A stretch of 64,000 nt of DNA from Paraburkholderia atlantica (GTDB lineage: Bacteria > Pseudomonadota > Gammaproteobacteria > Burkholderiales > Burkholderiaceae), in NCBI RefSeq assembly GCF_009362785.1, contig NZ_WHNQ01000003.1, positions 62,001 to 126,000 of the forward strand, given 5' to 3'. Numbering within the stretch: position 1 is the stretch's first letter; each line of letters starts with the position of its first letter. A program made the translations under genes and the position numbers. Below, piece by piece: positions 46,132 through 54,588 of the stretch. The notes under the pieces were generated by a model. The model saw nothing but the letters and a program-made list of their open reading frames with translations, was not told the DNA's origin and searched no databases.

Positions 46132-46848
46132 ATGACACGGCTCGCACGGCACTACGTCCCCGAACAACCGCAACACGTAATCTTGCAGGGAATCGCGGGC
46201 CCTGCATTTCTGGACGAAGGAGACTACCTGTACTTCCTCGCCTGTCTGGCAGATGCCGCGCGCGTCGCTGATCTGGCAGTCCACGCGTGGGTACTCATGC
46301 CTGACGCGGTCCAGTTCCTCGTCACGCCTTCATACGAATCGAGCGTTGCCATGGCGATGCAGGCGGTTAGCCGTCGCTACGTCGAGACCTTCAACCGCCG
46401 CCATGGACGCCGTGGTGCGGTGTGGCGTGGCGGGTACCGGGCGACGGTGATCGAGCCCGACCGGTATTTCCTGCTCGCGAGCCAGGTCATCGATCAGGCG
46501 CCGGTGCGCAACCGCCTTGTGGCCGAACCGGCAAACTACCAGTGGTCGAGTTGCGCGCACCACATCGGGCTGCGTGTCGATAGCTTCATCAAGGATCACC
46601 CACTGTACCGGGCGCTCGGCAATACACCGTTCGAGCGCCAGCAAGCTTACCGCGATCTGGGTGCACAGCCGCTTGACGGACGCGATGTCGATAACCTGAT
46701 GCAGTCGACGCTCAACGGCTGGGTGCTCGGCAGCGCCGCGTATTGCGAGTGGGCGGCGCGGACAGCCAATCGGCGCTTGATGCCACTACTGCTGCGCGAC
46801 CGGCCGTCCGCGGTTCGCACGCCACGCGCGCTCTCACACGTGGGCTAA
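46132..46848 (+). CDS. RAYT-like (Y1/IS200-type) protein lacking catalytic residues
   Basis: Protein of 238 aa from the REP-associated tyrosine transposase family. The family frame is clear: LARHYVPEQPQHVILQGI at the N-terminus, HAWVLMP near residue 51, RRGAVWRGGYRATVIEPDRYF, and APVRNRLVAEPANYQWSS. Two catalytic features are changed: the NHVH histidine motif reads DAVQ (residues 58-61) and the nucleophile helix, normally RYIELNPVRAG, reads SQVIDQAPVRN, so Tyr is absent. It is therefore probably not a transposase; binding of DNA hairpins or another domesticated role is possible. The C-terminus is longer than the catalytic core. Confidence 0.8.
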   Translation: MTRLARHYVPEQPQHVILQGIAGPAFLDEGDYLYFLACLADAARVADLAVHAWVLMPDAVQFLVTPSYESSVAMAMQAVSRRYVETFNRRHGRRGAVWRGGYRATVIEPDRYFLLASQVIDQAPVRNRLVAEPANYQWSSCAHHIGLRVDSFIKDHPLYRALGNTPFERQQAYRDLGAQPLDGRDVDNLMQSTLNGWVLGSAAYCEWAARTANRRLMPLLLRDRPSAVRTPRALSHVG

Positions 46849-46870
46849 GCAAAGGAGAAACAAAACGGAT

Positions 46871-47092
46871 TCAGTCTTTCTGCTGTCCAGCCATTTCTGC
46901 GGCCACGTGAAGTCCATTGTCCAACGCAGTTTCCTCCAGCGCGTAAGCGATACCCGGTTGGTGGCGCACTTCCTTGATTACGTCCCGAGAACGGTCGATG
47001 TGGATGATTTCAAATGTGTACCCACCTTCCGCTACCCCAATCGTTACGATCCGGTATGTATGTTTGCCTTTAGTGATCGTTTTAGTGGGCAT
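46871..47092 (-). CDS. Small hypothetical protein (73 aa)
   Basis: Cytoplasmic protein with a strong GGGAGGAA ribosome-binding site, which makes it a convincing gene. It has a beta-rich start (HTYRIVTIGVAEGGYTFEII) and a helical C-terminal half (AYALEETALDNGLHVAAEM). No recognised family or motif. It converges with the RAYT-like gene. Confidence 0.65.
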   Translation of the reverse strand: MPTKTITKGKHTYRIVTIGVAEGGYTFEIIHIDRSRDVIKEVRHQPGIAYALEETALDNGLHVAAEMAGQQKD

Positions 47093-47612
47093 CGATTCCT
47101 CCCGTCCGCGTCATTTTTCTCCGCCACCCGAGAAGCCATTTCATTCCGAAGTCGATTTGGTCGAAAAAGCCTCCGACCAAAATCAGCCAGGCTTCCCGCA
47201 CTCGTCGAATTGAAGTGAGCTAGCGGATGGATCTTTGGCTCATTGAAAGTCCGGCAGGCCTGGCCAGCTTTCAATTTATGAAGTGAGCATTAAAACAGGC
47301 TTAAACATCTCCGCGCATTGGCGGGAGGGTTACCCCTATTCGTCCTTGCACTCCGACAAGTCTTCCCCGCCGTCCATGTCGATTCGCAAATTGCGCGAAT
47401 CGACGCATGCCAACGCAATACCCGTGCTGCCCCTTACATACAATAGCGAGGCCATCTTCTACGATCAGGTGGTGACTGAATGCACGGCTTTTTTCAAGGC
47501 GACAGGCAGTCGGTCCCGGAGGAGTCAACGCAATTGGCAAGTGTCGGTGGAATACATCCCTTCAACCATTGCAGCATCACGGGTTCGACCGTGAACCACG
47601 ATGGAGGCAGCC
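47093..47612. other. Gene-free stretch with one inverted repeat
   Basis: No supported gene in this 520-base stretch. A perfect 8-bp inverted repeat, ATTGAAAG and CTTTCAAT, with an 18-base spacer sits at 47242-47275. The promoter of the SYLF gene must lie in its right part. Open frames on both strands have no family resemblance. Confidence 0.4.
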
Positions 47613-48200
47613 ATGCGCAGAAGAAGCTTCTTACAAACAGGTGCCGCGGTTCTGACAGTCGCGGGTGTGGCGCTGAGCGGGTCCGTGGCGACGATGAGTA
47701 ACGCCGTTGCCGCCGAATCCAACGCATCGAAGCGGCAGGTCATCGATGCCAAGGTCGACGAAACCCTGTCGCGGCTGTTCGAGACGGTCAAAGGTTCAAG
47801 AGAACTCGTCGGCAAGGCGAACGGCGTACTCGTGTTCCCGTCCGTACTCAAGGTCGGCTTCATCGCGGGTGGGCAATACGGTGAAGGCGCTTTGCGGGTG
47901 CACGGGAAATCGGTCGGCTACTTCAAGACGATATCGGGATCATTCGGCTTGCAGGCGGGCGCACAGTCGAAAGCCATGGTCTTTCTGTTCATGACGCAAG
48001 AGGCGCTCGACAGCTTTCGCAAATCCAACGGATGGTCGGTCGGTGGTGAAGGTTCGGTCGCGCTCGTGAAGGTCGGAGCAAACGGCACGATCGATACGAC
48101 AACGGCCACCGAACCCGTCCAGGCGATCGTGCTGACAAATGCAGGTCTGATGGGCGACGTGTCGCTGGCCGGCACGAAGGTTTCTCGACTGAAAATCTGA
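47613..48200 (+). CDS. SYLF/YSC84 domain lipid-binding protein (BPSL1445 type)
   Basis: Exported protein of 195 aa. The N-terminus RRRSFLQTGAAVLTVAGVAL resembles a Tat-type signal and is followed by an Ala-rich cleavage region. The SYLF domain runs from DETLSRLFETVKGSRELV through ANGVLVFPSVLKVGFIAGG, YGEGALRV and TISGSFGLQAGAQSKAMVFL. The family binds lipids, and BPSL1445 of B. pseudomallei is an immunogenic member. GGAGG precedes the ATG at 47613; 47601 is an alternative start. Confidence 0.87.
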   Translation: MRRRSFLQTGAAVLTVAGVALSGSVATMSNAVAAESNASKRQVIDAKVDETLSRLFETVKGSRELVGKANGVLVFPSVLKVGFIAGGQYGEGALRVHGKSVGYFKTISGSFGLQAGAQSKAMVFLFMTQEALDSFRKSNGWSVGGEGSVALVKVGANGTIDTTTATEPVQAIVLTNAGLMGDVSLAGTKVSRLKI

Positions 48201-48228
48201 CCGCATTGCTAGCAGCGTTTGTCCGCCA

Positions 48229-48255
48229 GGGCTTTGCGCTCGTCGCGCAAGGCCC
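48229..48255. terminator. Hairpin between convergent genes
   Basis: GGGCTTTGCGC and GCGCAAGGCCC form an 11-bp stem with one wobble pair and a 5-base loop between the SYLF gene and the convergent pyruvyl-transferase gene. No T-run. Confidence 0.45.
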
Positions 48256-48261
48256 CGCAGT

Positions 48262-49485
48262 TCAAGTGGAACACATCGCCGCTCGCATCTGCGCGAACCC
48301 CTCCCGATAGCGAGTGGCGAGGGATGTGGCCGTCCGCCCCAGCAACGCCCGGTCGATCGTCAGCGCATCGAGCATTGCTTCCGAAAGCGCCTCGATCCTG
48401 ACGCTGCCCGGCACGCACGCAGGCTCCCACGTCGCGGCAAACGCGGACTGCTTCGTCGTGTCATGCGCGCGCGCCGGATGGACGAAATTCACCCGCGGCA
48501 AACCGAACGCCATCGCGACGATCCGTCCGTGCAGGCTGCTTCCGGCATAGGCCGTGGCATCCGCGATCAGTGCGCAGATGTCCCATATCTGCAGCGAACC
48601 GAAGAGTTGCGTACGTGAGACCTTCATCCGTGACGCTATGCGTTCGTAGCACGCCAAATCGTCATGCCAAGGCGCTGCACCCGCCCGGAAAAAGACAATA
48701 CCAAGCCCGGTCTCGCTCGACACGCGATCGAGCTCGCTAGCTAGCACACCGAGAGTTTGATCGTCGCCGAAGTCCGCACTGAACTGCACGGCGACATATC
48801 CATCGGGAAACGCCCGCTGCAAATCCGCCACGCCGCTCCGCTCCCTGTGCGCGCGAATATTCGCGCCGAACAACTCGGCCACCAGCACCGCCGGGTCCGG
48901 CACGAGCCGCGCGAAAATGCCTGCCGCGGCAAGACCGTTTTGCGTGTGGACGTCGCGCACGCTGATGTCGTCGGCTTGCGTGAGCTTCGACAGGACTTCT
49001 GCTCGCATGCAGGGGTCCAGCCGCGCGACATCGACGCCGCCGACCGCTTGATACATGACGCTCGACGCACAGGGAAACATCTCACGAGACGCCATGTAAG
49101 GGGCAAGCGCATCGAGACCCGTCAGCGCACGTGCCCACGCGCGTCGCTGATCGTGATGTGTATCTAGTCGCGTGATGATCTTCTGTGCCTGGTCCCGCGG
49201 CAGCAGCATCACCGCCGCCTCCCAGTCGCCGCAAGTCAGGATCTCGCCGCCCGCGTGCACGATATGCAAGCGGTCTTTGCCGCGTTCGGCTGCCAATTGC
49301 GCGAGCGCCTGTACAGCGTGGCCGCCGTAGACGCGCAGGTCGCGCTGCGCGAGCCCGGCGAAGATCACCTCGTCGCACGCAAGCAGTCTCGCGACGACGT
49401 GAGGGAACAGCAGGTCACCCAGGTTGTGGCGATCGAAGGCGCCGAACACCACTACCGCATCATGTTTTCCAGTGTCTCGCATCAT
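48262..49485 (-). CDS. Polysaccharide pyruvyl transferase family protein
   Basis: Cytoplasmic enzyme of 407 aa from the family that transfers pyruvate as a ketal onto exopolysaccharide sugars. The N-terminal domain has VVVFGAFDRHNLGDLLFPHV, an FGxxxxxNxGD pattern typical of the family; the C-terminal half contains YVAVQFSADFGDD and GSSLHGRIVAMAFGLPRVNF, the conserved SxHGxI segment. It lies 20 bases after a flippase-like gene and is probably co-transcribed. It likely modifies a glycan whose lipid carrier is handled by that partner. Confidence 0.82.
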   Translation of the reverse strand: MMRDTGKHDAVVVFGAFDRHNLGDLLFPHVVARLLACDEVIFAGLAQRDLRVYGGHAVQALAQLAAERGKDRLHIVHAGGEILTCGDWEAAVMLLPRDQAQKIITRLDTHHDQRRAWARALTGLDALAPYMASREMFPCASSVMYQAVGGVDVARLDPCMRAEVLSKLTQADDISVRDVHTQNGLAAAGIFARLVPDPAVLVAELFGANIRAHRERSGVADLQRAFPDGYVAVQFSADFGDDQTLGVLASELDRVSSETGLGIVFFRAGAAPWHDDLACYERIASRMKVSRTQLFGSLQIWDICALIADATAYAGSSLHGRIVAMAFGLPRVNFVHPARAHDTTKQSAFAATWEPACVPGSVRIEALSEAMLDALTIDRALLGRTATSLATRYREGFAQMRAAMCST

Positions 49486-49505
49486 GATTTGCGACCGGCC
49501 CTCTG

Positions 49506-50540
49506 CTAAGGGCGGCTACGGTGCTCACCGGGGTCCGCTGCGGCGCCACCTGCCTTCGCATCGGCCGGAGCCTGCCGCTTGTCGCGCCATTCCTCCACCT
49601 GCCAGGCAAGCAGCCCTGGCAGAAAGACGATGATGTCACGAAAACGGCGCGCACCCGCGAGCGCGAGGCAAAGCTGCGGAGGAAAACCAAGCACCGTACC
49701 GATCAGCAGAAATCCACCTTCCTGAACGCCGAGCGCGCCCGGCACAAAGAACGCGACGCTGCTGAGCGCCTGGATCAGCGACTCGAGCACGAGTGCCTGC
49801 AGGAAACTTGCTTTTGCCGATAGAAAATAGAGCGCGAGCCACAGCTCGAGCGCAGTCGCGATGCATTGGAGTGATTGCCAGATGACCAGGTAACGGATGA
49901 TCACGCCGGGCTGATGCCACAGGTCACTGATCGACTGATCGATGCGCACCGACTCGCCGACGAGCGAGCGGAACTTGCCGCTGGTGATGCGATTGAACAG
50001 CTTCGTCAGACGGGCGAACGGACTCGCTCGCTGCACGAACGAAAACGCCAGAAGCAGAACCGCCAGAATGGCGATACCGCCCCCGAGCCTGGCTGCAAGG
50101 TGCAACGCGCTAGCGCCGGCATGGGCGATCAGATAGCCGATCGCCGCGATGGCGAACAGCATTTGGCTGATCAGCGTCAGTTGGAGGTCGACGACGAGGC
50201 TCGCCATGGCAGGGGCCGGCTGCATGCCCCATTTGCGCATCATGCGAAACGTCACGACTTCACCGCCCACTCGGGCAACGGGCAACATGCCGTTCACGGA
50301 TTCCCGTATCCAGACGAGGCGCAATACGGCGAACAGATTCGGGCGTATCGGGCCGCGCATCAGCATCTGCCAATTCCTCGCGTTAGCGAGCATCGGCAGA
50401 ACATGGACCAACCCTGCAAGCGCGAGCCCAGCACCGGCTGCGCGCATCAAACCGAGCACCTTCTGCGCGTCGACGTGCCAGACGAGCCAGACCGCGATTG
50501 CCAGGCCGGCAAGGGCGGCAACCCGGGCGAGATATTTCAT
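49506..50540 (-). CDS. Lysylphosphatidylglycerol synthase TM/UPF0104 family membrane protein (HpnL-like)
   Basis: Integral membrane protein of 344 aa with about eight hydrophobic segments (VAALAGLAIAVWLVWHVDA, AAGAGLALAGLVHVLPMLA, LTLISQMLFAIAAIGYLIAH). The pattern RPNLFAVLRLVWIRESVNG, LPVARVGGEVVTFRMM and LIQALSSVAFFVPGALGVQEGG is that of the HpnL/AglD-like flippase family. In other bacteria HpnL is tied to hopanoid or glycolipid transport. Here it is paired with a pyruvyl transferase, so a glycolipid or exopolysaccharide precursor is a reasonable guess. The C-terminal tail is polar. Confidence 0.82.
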   Translation of the reverse strand: MKYLARVAALAGLAIAVWLVWHVDAQKVLGLMRAAGAGLALAGLVHVLPMLANARNWQMLMRGPIRPNLFAVLRLVWIRESVNGMLPVARVGGEVVTFRMMRKWGMQPAPAMASLVVDLQLTLISQMLFAIAAIGYLIAHAGASALHLAARLGGGIAILAVLLLAFSFVQRASPFARLTKLFNRITSGKFRSLVGESVRIDQSISDLWHQPGVIIRYLVIWQSLQCIATALELWLALYFLSAKASFLQALVLESLIQALSSVAFFVPGALGVQEGGFLLIGTVLGFPPQLCLALAGARRFRDIIVFLPGLLAWQVEEWRDKRQAPADAKAGGAAADPGEHRSRP

Positions 50541-50909
50541 AAGCTGGTGGCATCGTAGTGTCGGTTGTTTTCAGGTATCGAACCGCGAGCCTCGATTCGA
50601 GCTGCCGCATAATTCGTTCCCCGCGCCCATCGACCACGGGCCACACCGCCTGGCTTCGATTCGAATGGCCATACTTCGACGATCCTCTCGGATTGACGGT
50701 GCGTGCGACTTCTGTGCGCTGATCGAGCGCAGCCTGGGATAAACGTACCGAGATCGTGAATGCGCCTGGATCTGCTCAGCGAGACGTTCGAGTCACGTTC
50801 GTGGCTTCAGGCAAGGAAGCGCGTTGGACGCGCGATGACAGGTCCGTCGCGCGCAGCAGATTCACGCGCGGCGGCACGCCCAACATGTATCGATCGTATT
50901 GGGCACCAG
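50541..50909. other. No gene seen
   Basis: This 369-base gap upstream of the flippase-like gene shows nothing coding; a long plus-strand frame at 50756-51382 has no protein-like character. The promoter of the flippase/pyruvyl-transferase pair should be here. Confidence 0.4.
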
Positions 50910-51107
50910 TCAACGGACTCTTGCGAACGCACGCAGCACGGCGTCACCACGCGGCGTCACGTGAGGAAGCCGGAATCCCGAATCAGCTGGCTCATTCGCG
51001 ATCAACTGCAGTTCGCGCAGCGCGCCAAGCTCTGCCCGATCCGAATCGATTCGTTCAGGCGCATCCTTCAATAGAAGCAGCGTGGCGACTTCGTGGGGAC
51101 TCAACAT
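50910..51107 (-). CDS. Small hypothetical protein (65 aa)
   Basis: Soluble small protein, probably a short winged-helix-like fold (LSPHEVATLLLLKDAPERID, LGALRELQLIANEP, VTPRGDAVLRAFARV). GAGG lies upstream of the ATG. Similar short proteins are widespread in Burkholderia from memory. Function unknown. Confidence 0.65.
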   Translation of the reverse strand: MLSPHEVATLLLLKDAPERIDSDRAELGALRELQLIANEPADSGFRLPHVTPRGDAVLRAFARVR

Positions 51108-51214
51108 ATCGTGTACCTCACGGCGGGAACGAACAACGGGTGACCAGATCCGGCCGCGGCTGCATCGGCAGCACGCGAGAACCGGGCCCGGCAGGATTGG
51201 TGGAAGCTTGTCGC

Positions 51215-51760
51215 CTATCGGGTCGACGAGCGACGTGCGCGAGGCGGACTTCGGCGTTCCGGCGTGTCAGGGGTCGGCTTTGCAACGCGCTCGAGAATGG
51301 CACGGACCATTTCGCCTACGTTCGCCTCGGTGACGGACTCGCCGTCCCGTTGCTCCTCCGGCGGCACGATGTCCTCGCTTAACGTCGTGTCGACGCCCGT
51401 TGCGCAGGCCGGCTGCTCAGCTGACATGGTGCCTTCGTGCAGTTCACGCCCGTCGTCGTGATTGGTGTCGGGGTGGCACGGTCTGATGGTTTCCGCCGCG
51501 ATGTCCATCCAGCCGCGCGTGTAATCGGCGAACTGCAGGACGAGCCAGGGCATCACATCGGCCTGGCGTCTGATCAACTGTTCAGGTGTCTGGGCGCGCA
51601 ATACGCTTTCCCAGTGCAGCGCGGCACCTGTGACCGCGGACCTGCACGTATCCACGTTCAACCGCATCAACGCGCAAAAACCGGCGACGAGCTGGTTCGG
51701 CAGTTGCGACACGTCGGTCGAAACGGATAGGAGGAATGGCATCTGTTTTTGGCTGCTCAC
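51215..51760 (-). CDS. Phasin family protein
   Basis: Protein of 181 aa (GTG start with GAGAGATA upstream) that should coat polyhydroxyalkanoate granules. The helical phasin part covers residues about 20-95 (QLPNQLVAGFCALMRLNVDT, AVTGAALHWESVLRAQTPEQ, QFADYTRGWMDIAAE), followed by a polar, probably disordered tail (residues 95-181) ending in a basic Pro/Arg-rich stretch. The tail is longer than in many phasins. No PHA synthase gene is adjacent. Confidence 0.75.
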   Translation of the reverse strand: MSSQKQMPFLLSVSTDVSQLPNQLVAGFCALMRLNVDTCRSAVTGAALHWESVLRAQTPEQLIRRQADVMPWLVLQFADYTRGWMDIAAETIRPCHPDTNHDDGRELHEGTMSAEQPACATGVDTTLSEDIVPPEEQRDGESVTEANVGEMVRAILERVAKPTPDTPERRSPPRARRSSTR

Positions 51761-52088
51761 GGGATATCTCTCAGGTTCTCGCGGACACGGTGATCGCTGC
51801 CACTGCGATTCGTGAAGGTCGTTCCCACGCCGGGCCCGTCGGTAGGGCAGACGGTCTGAAGCCGTCTTAGAGCAGCCATTCTAACTTTGTTAAGTCGGAT
51901 TCCAATTTTCGAGAGCCAGGGAGTTTCCCCAATATGTGGGAAATGTGCGCCTATGATGAGCGGGCGAGACGCGAGCGAGTCAACCGGAACCGCGGCCGAC
52001 GGGCGGCCGGGCGGGTGCCAGATGCTTGCGCCTGGCACCGAACTTCGAAGGTAGTTAGCGGTCGATGAACCGCCAGGCGCTGCGCGGT
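51761..52088. other. Gap with an inverted repeat; promoter region of the phasin gene
   Basis: No gene is seen. TTTCCC-N8-GGGAAA at 51924-51943 is a perfect 6-bp inverted repeat in an AT-richer part, a possible regulator site upstream of the phasin gene. Confidence 0.4.
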
Positions 52089-52283
52089 TTAATGCACGGT
52101 TCCGAAGAACAGTTGCGCGCCTTCTTCCGGCGTCAACCCCGCGGCGAAATAGGCCTGAAGGCGCGTGGCCTTTGCGTCGTCGAGCAGAAAAGGCGGCCGT
52201 ACGAGGCCCGCTGCGACGGCATGGTCATACCATCGGCTTATCCACGCGCGCAATTCGATTTCACTCGCCGACAGCACTTCCAT
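52089..52283 (-). CDS. Small hypothetical protein (64 aa)
   Basis: Mostly helical protein (SASEIELRAWISRWYDHAVA, LDDAKATRLQAYFAAGLTPE) with AGGAG upstream of the ATG, so it is likely real. No family recognised. It follows the NarL-type response regulator gene by 70 bases on the same strand and may be co-transcribed. Confidence 0.6.
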   Translation of the reverse strand: MEVLSASEIELRAWISRWYDHAVAAGLVRPPFLLDDAKATRLQAYFAAGLTPEEGAQLFFGTVH

Positions 52284-52353
52284 GCGATGTTCTCCTACAT
52301 CAGGTTGACCCGCGCGACGGGTTCGTTCGAATGCGTTGGTCCAGCTTCATCGA

Positions 52354-52986
52354 CTACTCGCTGATCAAGCCGTGCCGGATCGCATAACGAATCACCTCCG
52401 CGTTATTCGAAAGGCCCAGCTTTTGCATCAACCGCATCTTGTGGGTGCTGATCGTCTTCGCGCTGAGCGAACACGCTTCGGCGATGTCATTGATGCTCTG
52501 GCCGCTGGCGATCAGCTGTAGCACCTGAAATTCGCGGTCCGTCAGGACTTCGTGCGGCGGCACGTCTCCCGCATGCTTTTCAAAGACCATCGCGTCGACC
52601 AGTTTCGGGTCGATGAAACGTCCGCCGTCGGCGAGCTTACGAATTGCCGCCAGCAACACATCGGGATCGCTGTCCTTGGTCACGTAACCGGTGGCGCCTG
52701 CCCTCAGTGCGCGGGACGCCACCTGCGCCTCGTTGTGAATGCTGAGCACGAGCAGCGGCAACCCGGGTCGGTCGGAGCGCACGCGGCGGATCAGATCGAC
52801 GCCGCTGATGCCGGGCATCGTCATGTCAAGCAACAGCAGATCAATGTCACAGCTGCGAAGTTTGTCGATTACCTCGGAGCCGTGGCCGGCCTCCTCCACC
52901 ACGATCATGTCGGCCGTAGTCGCGATGATCTGCTTGAGGCCGCCGCGCACGATCGCGTGATCGTCGGCGATGAGGATCTTGATCAT
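52354..52986 (-). CDS. NarL/FixJ-type response regulator
   Basis: Two-component regulator of 210 aa. The receiver has the acidic pair in LIADDHAIVRGG, the phospho-acceptor Asp54 in LLLLDMTMPGISG, the Thr/Ser region LVLSIHNEAQ and the Lys in GYVTKDSDPD. The C-terminal LuxR helix-turn-helix is LTDREFQVLQLIASGQSIN to LSAKTISTHKMRLMQKLGL. Its cognate kinase is not adjacent; the hybrid kinase at 54589 is about 1.6 kb away on the opposite strand and is the nearest candidate. Confidence 0.9.
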   Translation of the reverse strand: MIKILIADDHAIVRGGLKQIIATTADMIVVEEAGHGSEVIDKLRSCDIDLLLLDMTMPGISGVDLIRRVRSDRPGLPLLVLSIHNEAQVASRALRAGATGYVTKDSDPDVLLAAIRKLADGGRFIDPKLVDAMVFEKHAGDVPPHEVLTDREFQVLQLIASGQSINDIAEACSLSAKTISTHKMRLMQKLGLSNNAEVIRYAIRHGLISE

Positions 52987-53084
52987 GTCCCGAATCCGAA
53001 CTCGTGCGTGAGGCGCCCGATTGATGAAGCCATTGTCCGTTCATCTCGCATTCGCAGGATTCGCGGCGGACAAGTTGCGCCCGG

Positions 53085-53393
53085 CTAGGTGACCAGCGAA
53101 AACTTCACCGGGATTTCCGCCCGATCGATCAGTTCGTCGAGCCGGTCGACGAGCTGATCGAGCGCCACGAACGTGCCCGCATCGAAGCCTTCCGCATGAT
53201 CGCGGCGCAGTTCCTTCAACGTCTGCTGCAAACGTCGTATCGCGACAGGACGCGTGTCGCGCAAGGGCCAGCAAAACAGCAGGTATGTCAGCGGTGTCAG
53301 GCTGCGCGCCTCGCACCACGTTTCGAACAGGCGCTGGCAAATTCTGTCGATCTCTTGCAAGCGCCTGCGTCGGTCCAGAAAGTCCGCAATCAT
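53085..53393 (-). CDS. Hypothetical helical protein (102 aa)
   Basis: Protein rich in helices and charged residues (DFLDRRRRLQEIDRICQRLF, RPVAIRRLQQTLKELRRDHA, ALDQLVDRLDELIDRAEI). The frame is open to 54590 on this strand, but only the last part, from the ATG at 53393, has protein-like composition; the rest is the antisense of the DUF3047 gene. No known family. A coiled-coil or regulatory role is possible. Confidence 0.5.
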   Translation of the reverse strand: MIADFLDRRRRLQEIDRICQRLFETWCEARSLTPLTYLLFCWPLRDTRPVAIRRLQQTLKELRRDHAEGFDAGTFVALDQLVDRLDELIDRAEIPVKFSLVT

Positions 53394-53663
53394 TTTGCAC
53401 GTCGCCTTTCGATCTTCGCAAGCCCCACCGATGATGGATGAACAGCCGATAGCGCGCAGTCGTCGGCGGCTGCAAATGACGACGGCAAAGCCTGATCCGG
53501 AGGTCAGGAAATCCTGAATCCCGCGAGCCGGCAACGGTCGCGGAGGACTTTCAGACGCTCTGACGCCGCGTGGGCCGCCCCTTCCCGCACGTACGCGGCC
53601 GCGGAAATATCGCCAGCGCCGGCCATTACAATGGTGGCTATCCAAAAGACGAACTCGACCGCC

Positions 53664-54434
53664 ATGCACCTTCCCTCGAGCCGCCGAGCGCAAAAACGAA
53701 CCGCACAGCCAGCCTGGATCGCCGCATGTGTCGCGCTCCTGTTGTTGCCGCCCCCCCTTCTTGCGCAGGACCATAAGCCCGGTATCGCCTTTTCCACGAT
53801 CGAGCCCGGCGCATCGCTGCCCGCTGGCTGGAAGAATCTGCCGGTGGTGCGCGGCAAGCCGATCACGCAATACACGCTGGTTCACGACGACCACACCACC
53901 GTGCTGCAGGCGGACGCGAACCGCTCGGCTTCTGCGCTGATGCACGAGGGCGATATCGACCTCGCGCGCACACCCGTGGTGGCATGGCGCTGGAAAGCAG
54001 ATGGGCCGATCGAGGGCGCCGATAACCGGGTCGCGTCGAAGGAAGACGCGCCAGCGCGGCTGATGTTCATGTTCGACGGCGACAAGAGCAAGCTGTCGAT
54101 GTTCGACCGGGCGAAGATGGGGCTGGCCAGGCAACTGAGCGGCGAAGAGCTGCCCTATGCCACGTTGATGTACGTCTGGTCGACCAACGCCGCGCCGGGC
54201 ACCGTCATTGCCAACCCCCGCACGAACCGCGTACAGATGATCGTGGTCTCCGGTCAGCCAGGCGATGCGGGTCAGTGGCAAAGTCTGCGCCGCAATATCG
54301 TGCAAGACTACGAGCGGGTCTTTCACGAACCGCCAGGACGAATCACTGGTTACGGGCTGCTGACCGATACCGACAATACCGCTACCACGACGCGCGCCTG
54401 GTACGGGGACGTCCAGTTCCTTCCCGCGCCCTGA
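53664..54434 (+). CDS. DUF3047 domain protein, exported
   Basis: Predicted periplasmic protein of 256 aa. A signal peptide is visible (AWIAACVALLLLPPPLLAQ). The family core runs from VVAWRWKADGPIEGADN through SKEDAPARLMFMFDGDKS, MYVWSTNAAPGTVIANP and GRITGYGLLTDTDNT, ending YGDVQFLP. Function of the family is not known. A longer start at 53631 is possible. It precedes the hybrid kinase gene by 154 bases on the same strand. Confidence 0.8.
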   Translation: MHLPSSRRAQKRTAQPAWIAACVALLLLPPPLLAQDHKPGIAFSTIEPGASLPAGWKNLPVVRGKPITQYTLVHDDHTTVLQADANRSASALMHEGDIDLARTPVVAWRWKADGPIEGADNRVASKEDAPARLMFMFDGDKSKLSMFDRAKMGLARQLSGEELPYATLMYVWSTNAAPGTVIANPRTNRVQMIVVSGQPGDAGQWQSLRRNIVQDYERVFHEPPGRITGYGLLTDTDNTATTTRAWYGDVQFLPAP

Positions 54435-54588
54435 TAACCCGGTGCCGTCAAACGGATCGAGCCAGTCGGCGTGACGCGGCTGGCTCGGTGCCGAGCGGCT
54501 CAGGGGCGTTCGTGAACTGACTTCCCGACCCTGCCCCAAGTGTGGCATAACACGTGCTACGAGATCATATTCCCCAGGATCGCATAGC

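Noticed and set aside
46132..46848. Active IS200-like insertion sequence
   Set aside because: Catalytic His and Tyr positions are lost, and no element ends or repeats are visible around it.
47242..47275. 8-bp inverted repeat considered as a terminator
   Set aside because: There is no T-run on either side and no gene ending close by in the right direction; kept only as a note.
48201..48261. Small gene between the SYLF and pyruvyl-transferase genes
   Set aside because: The open frames here are antisense shadows; the gap holds only a hairpin.
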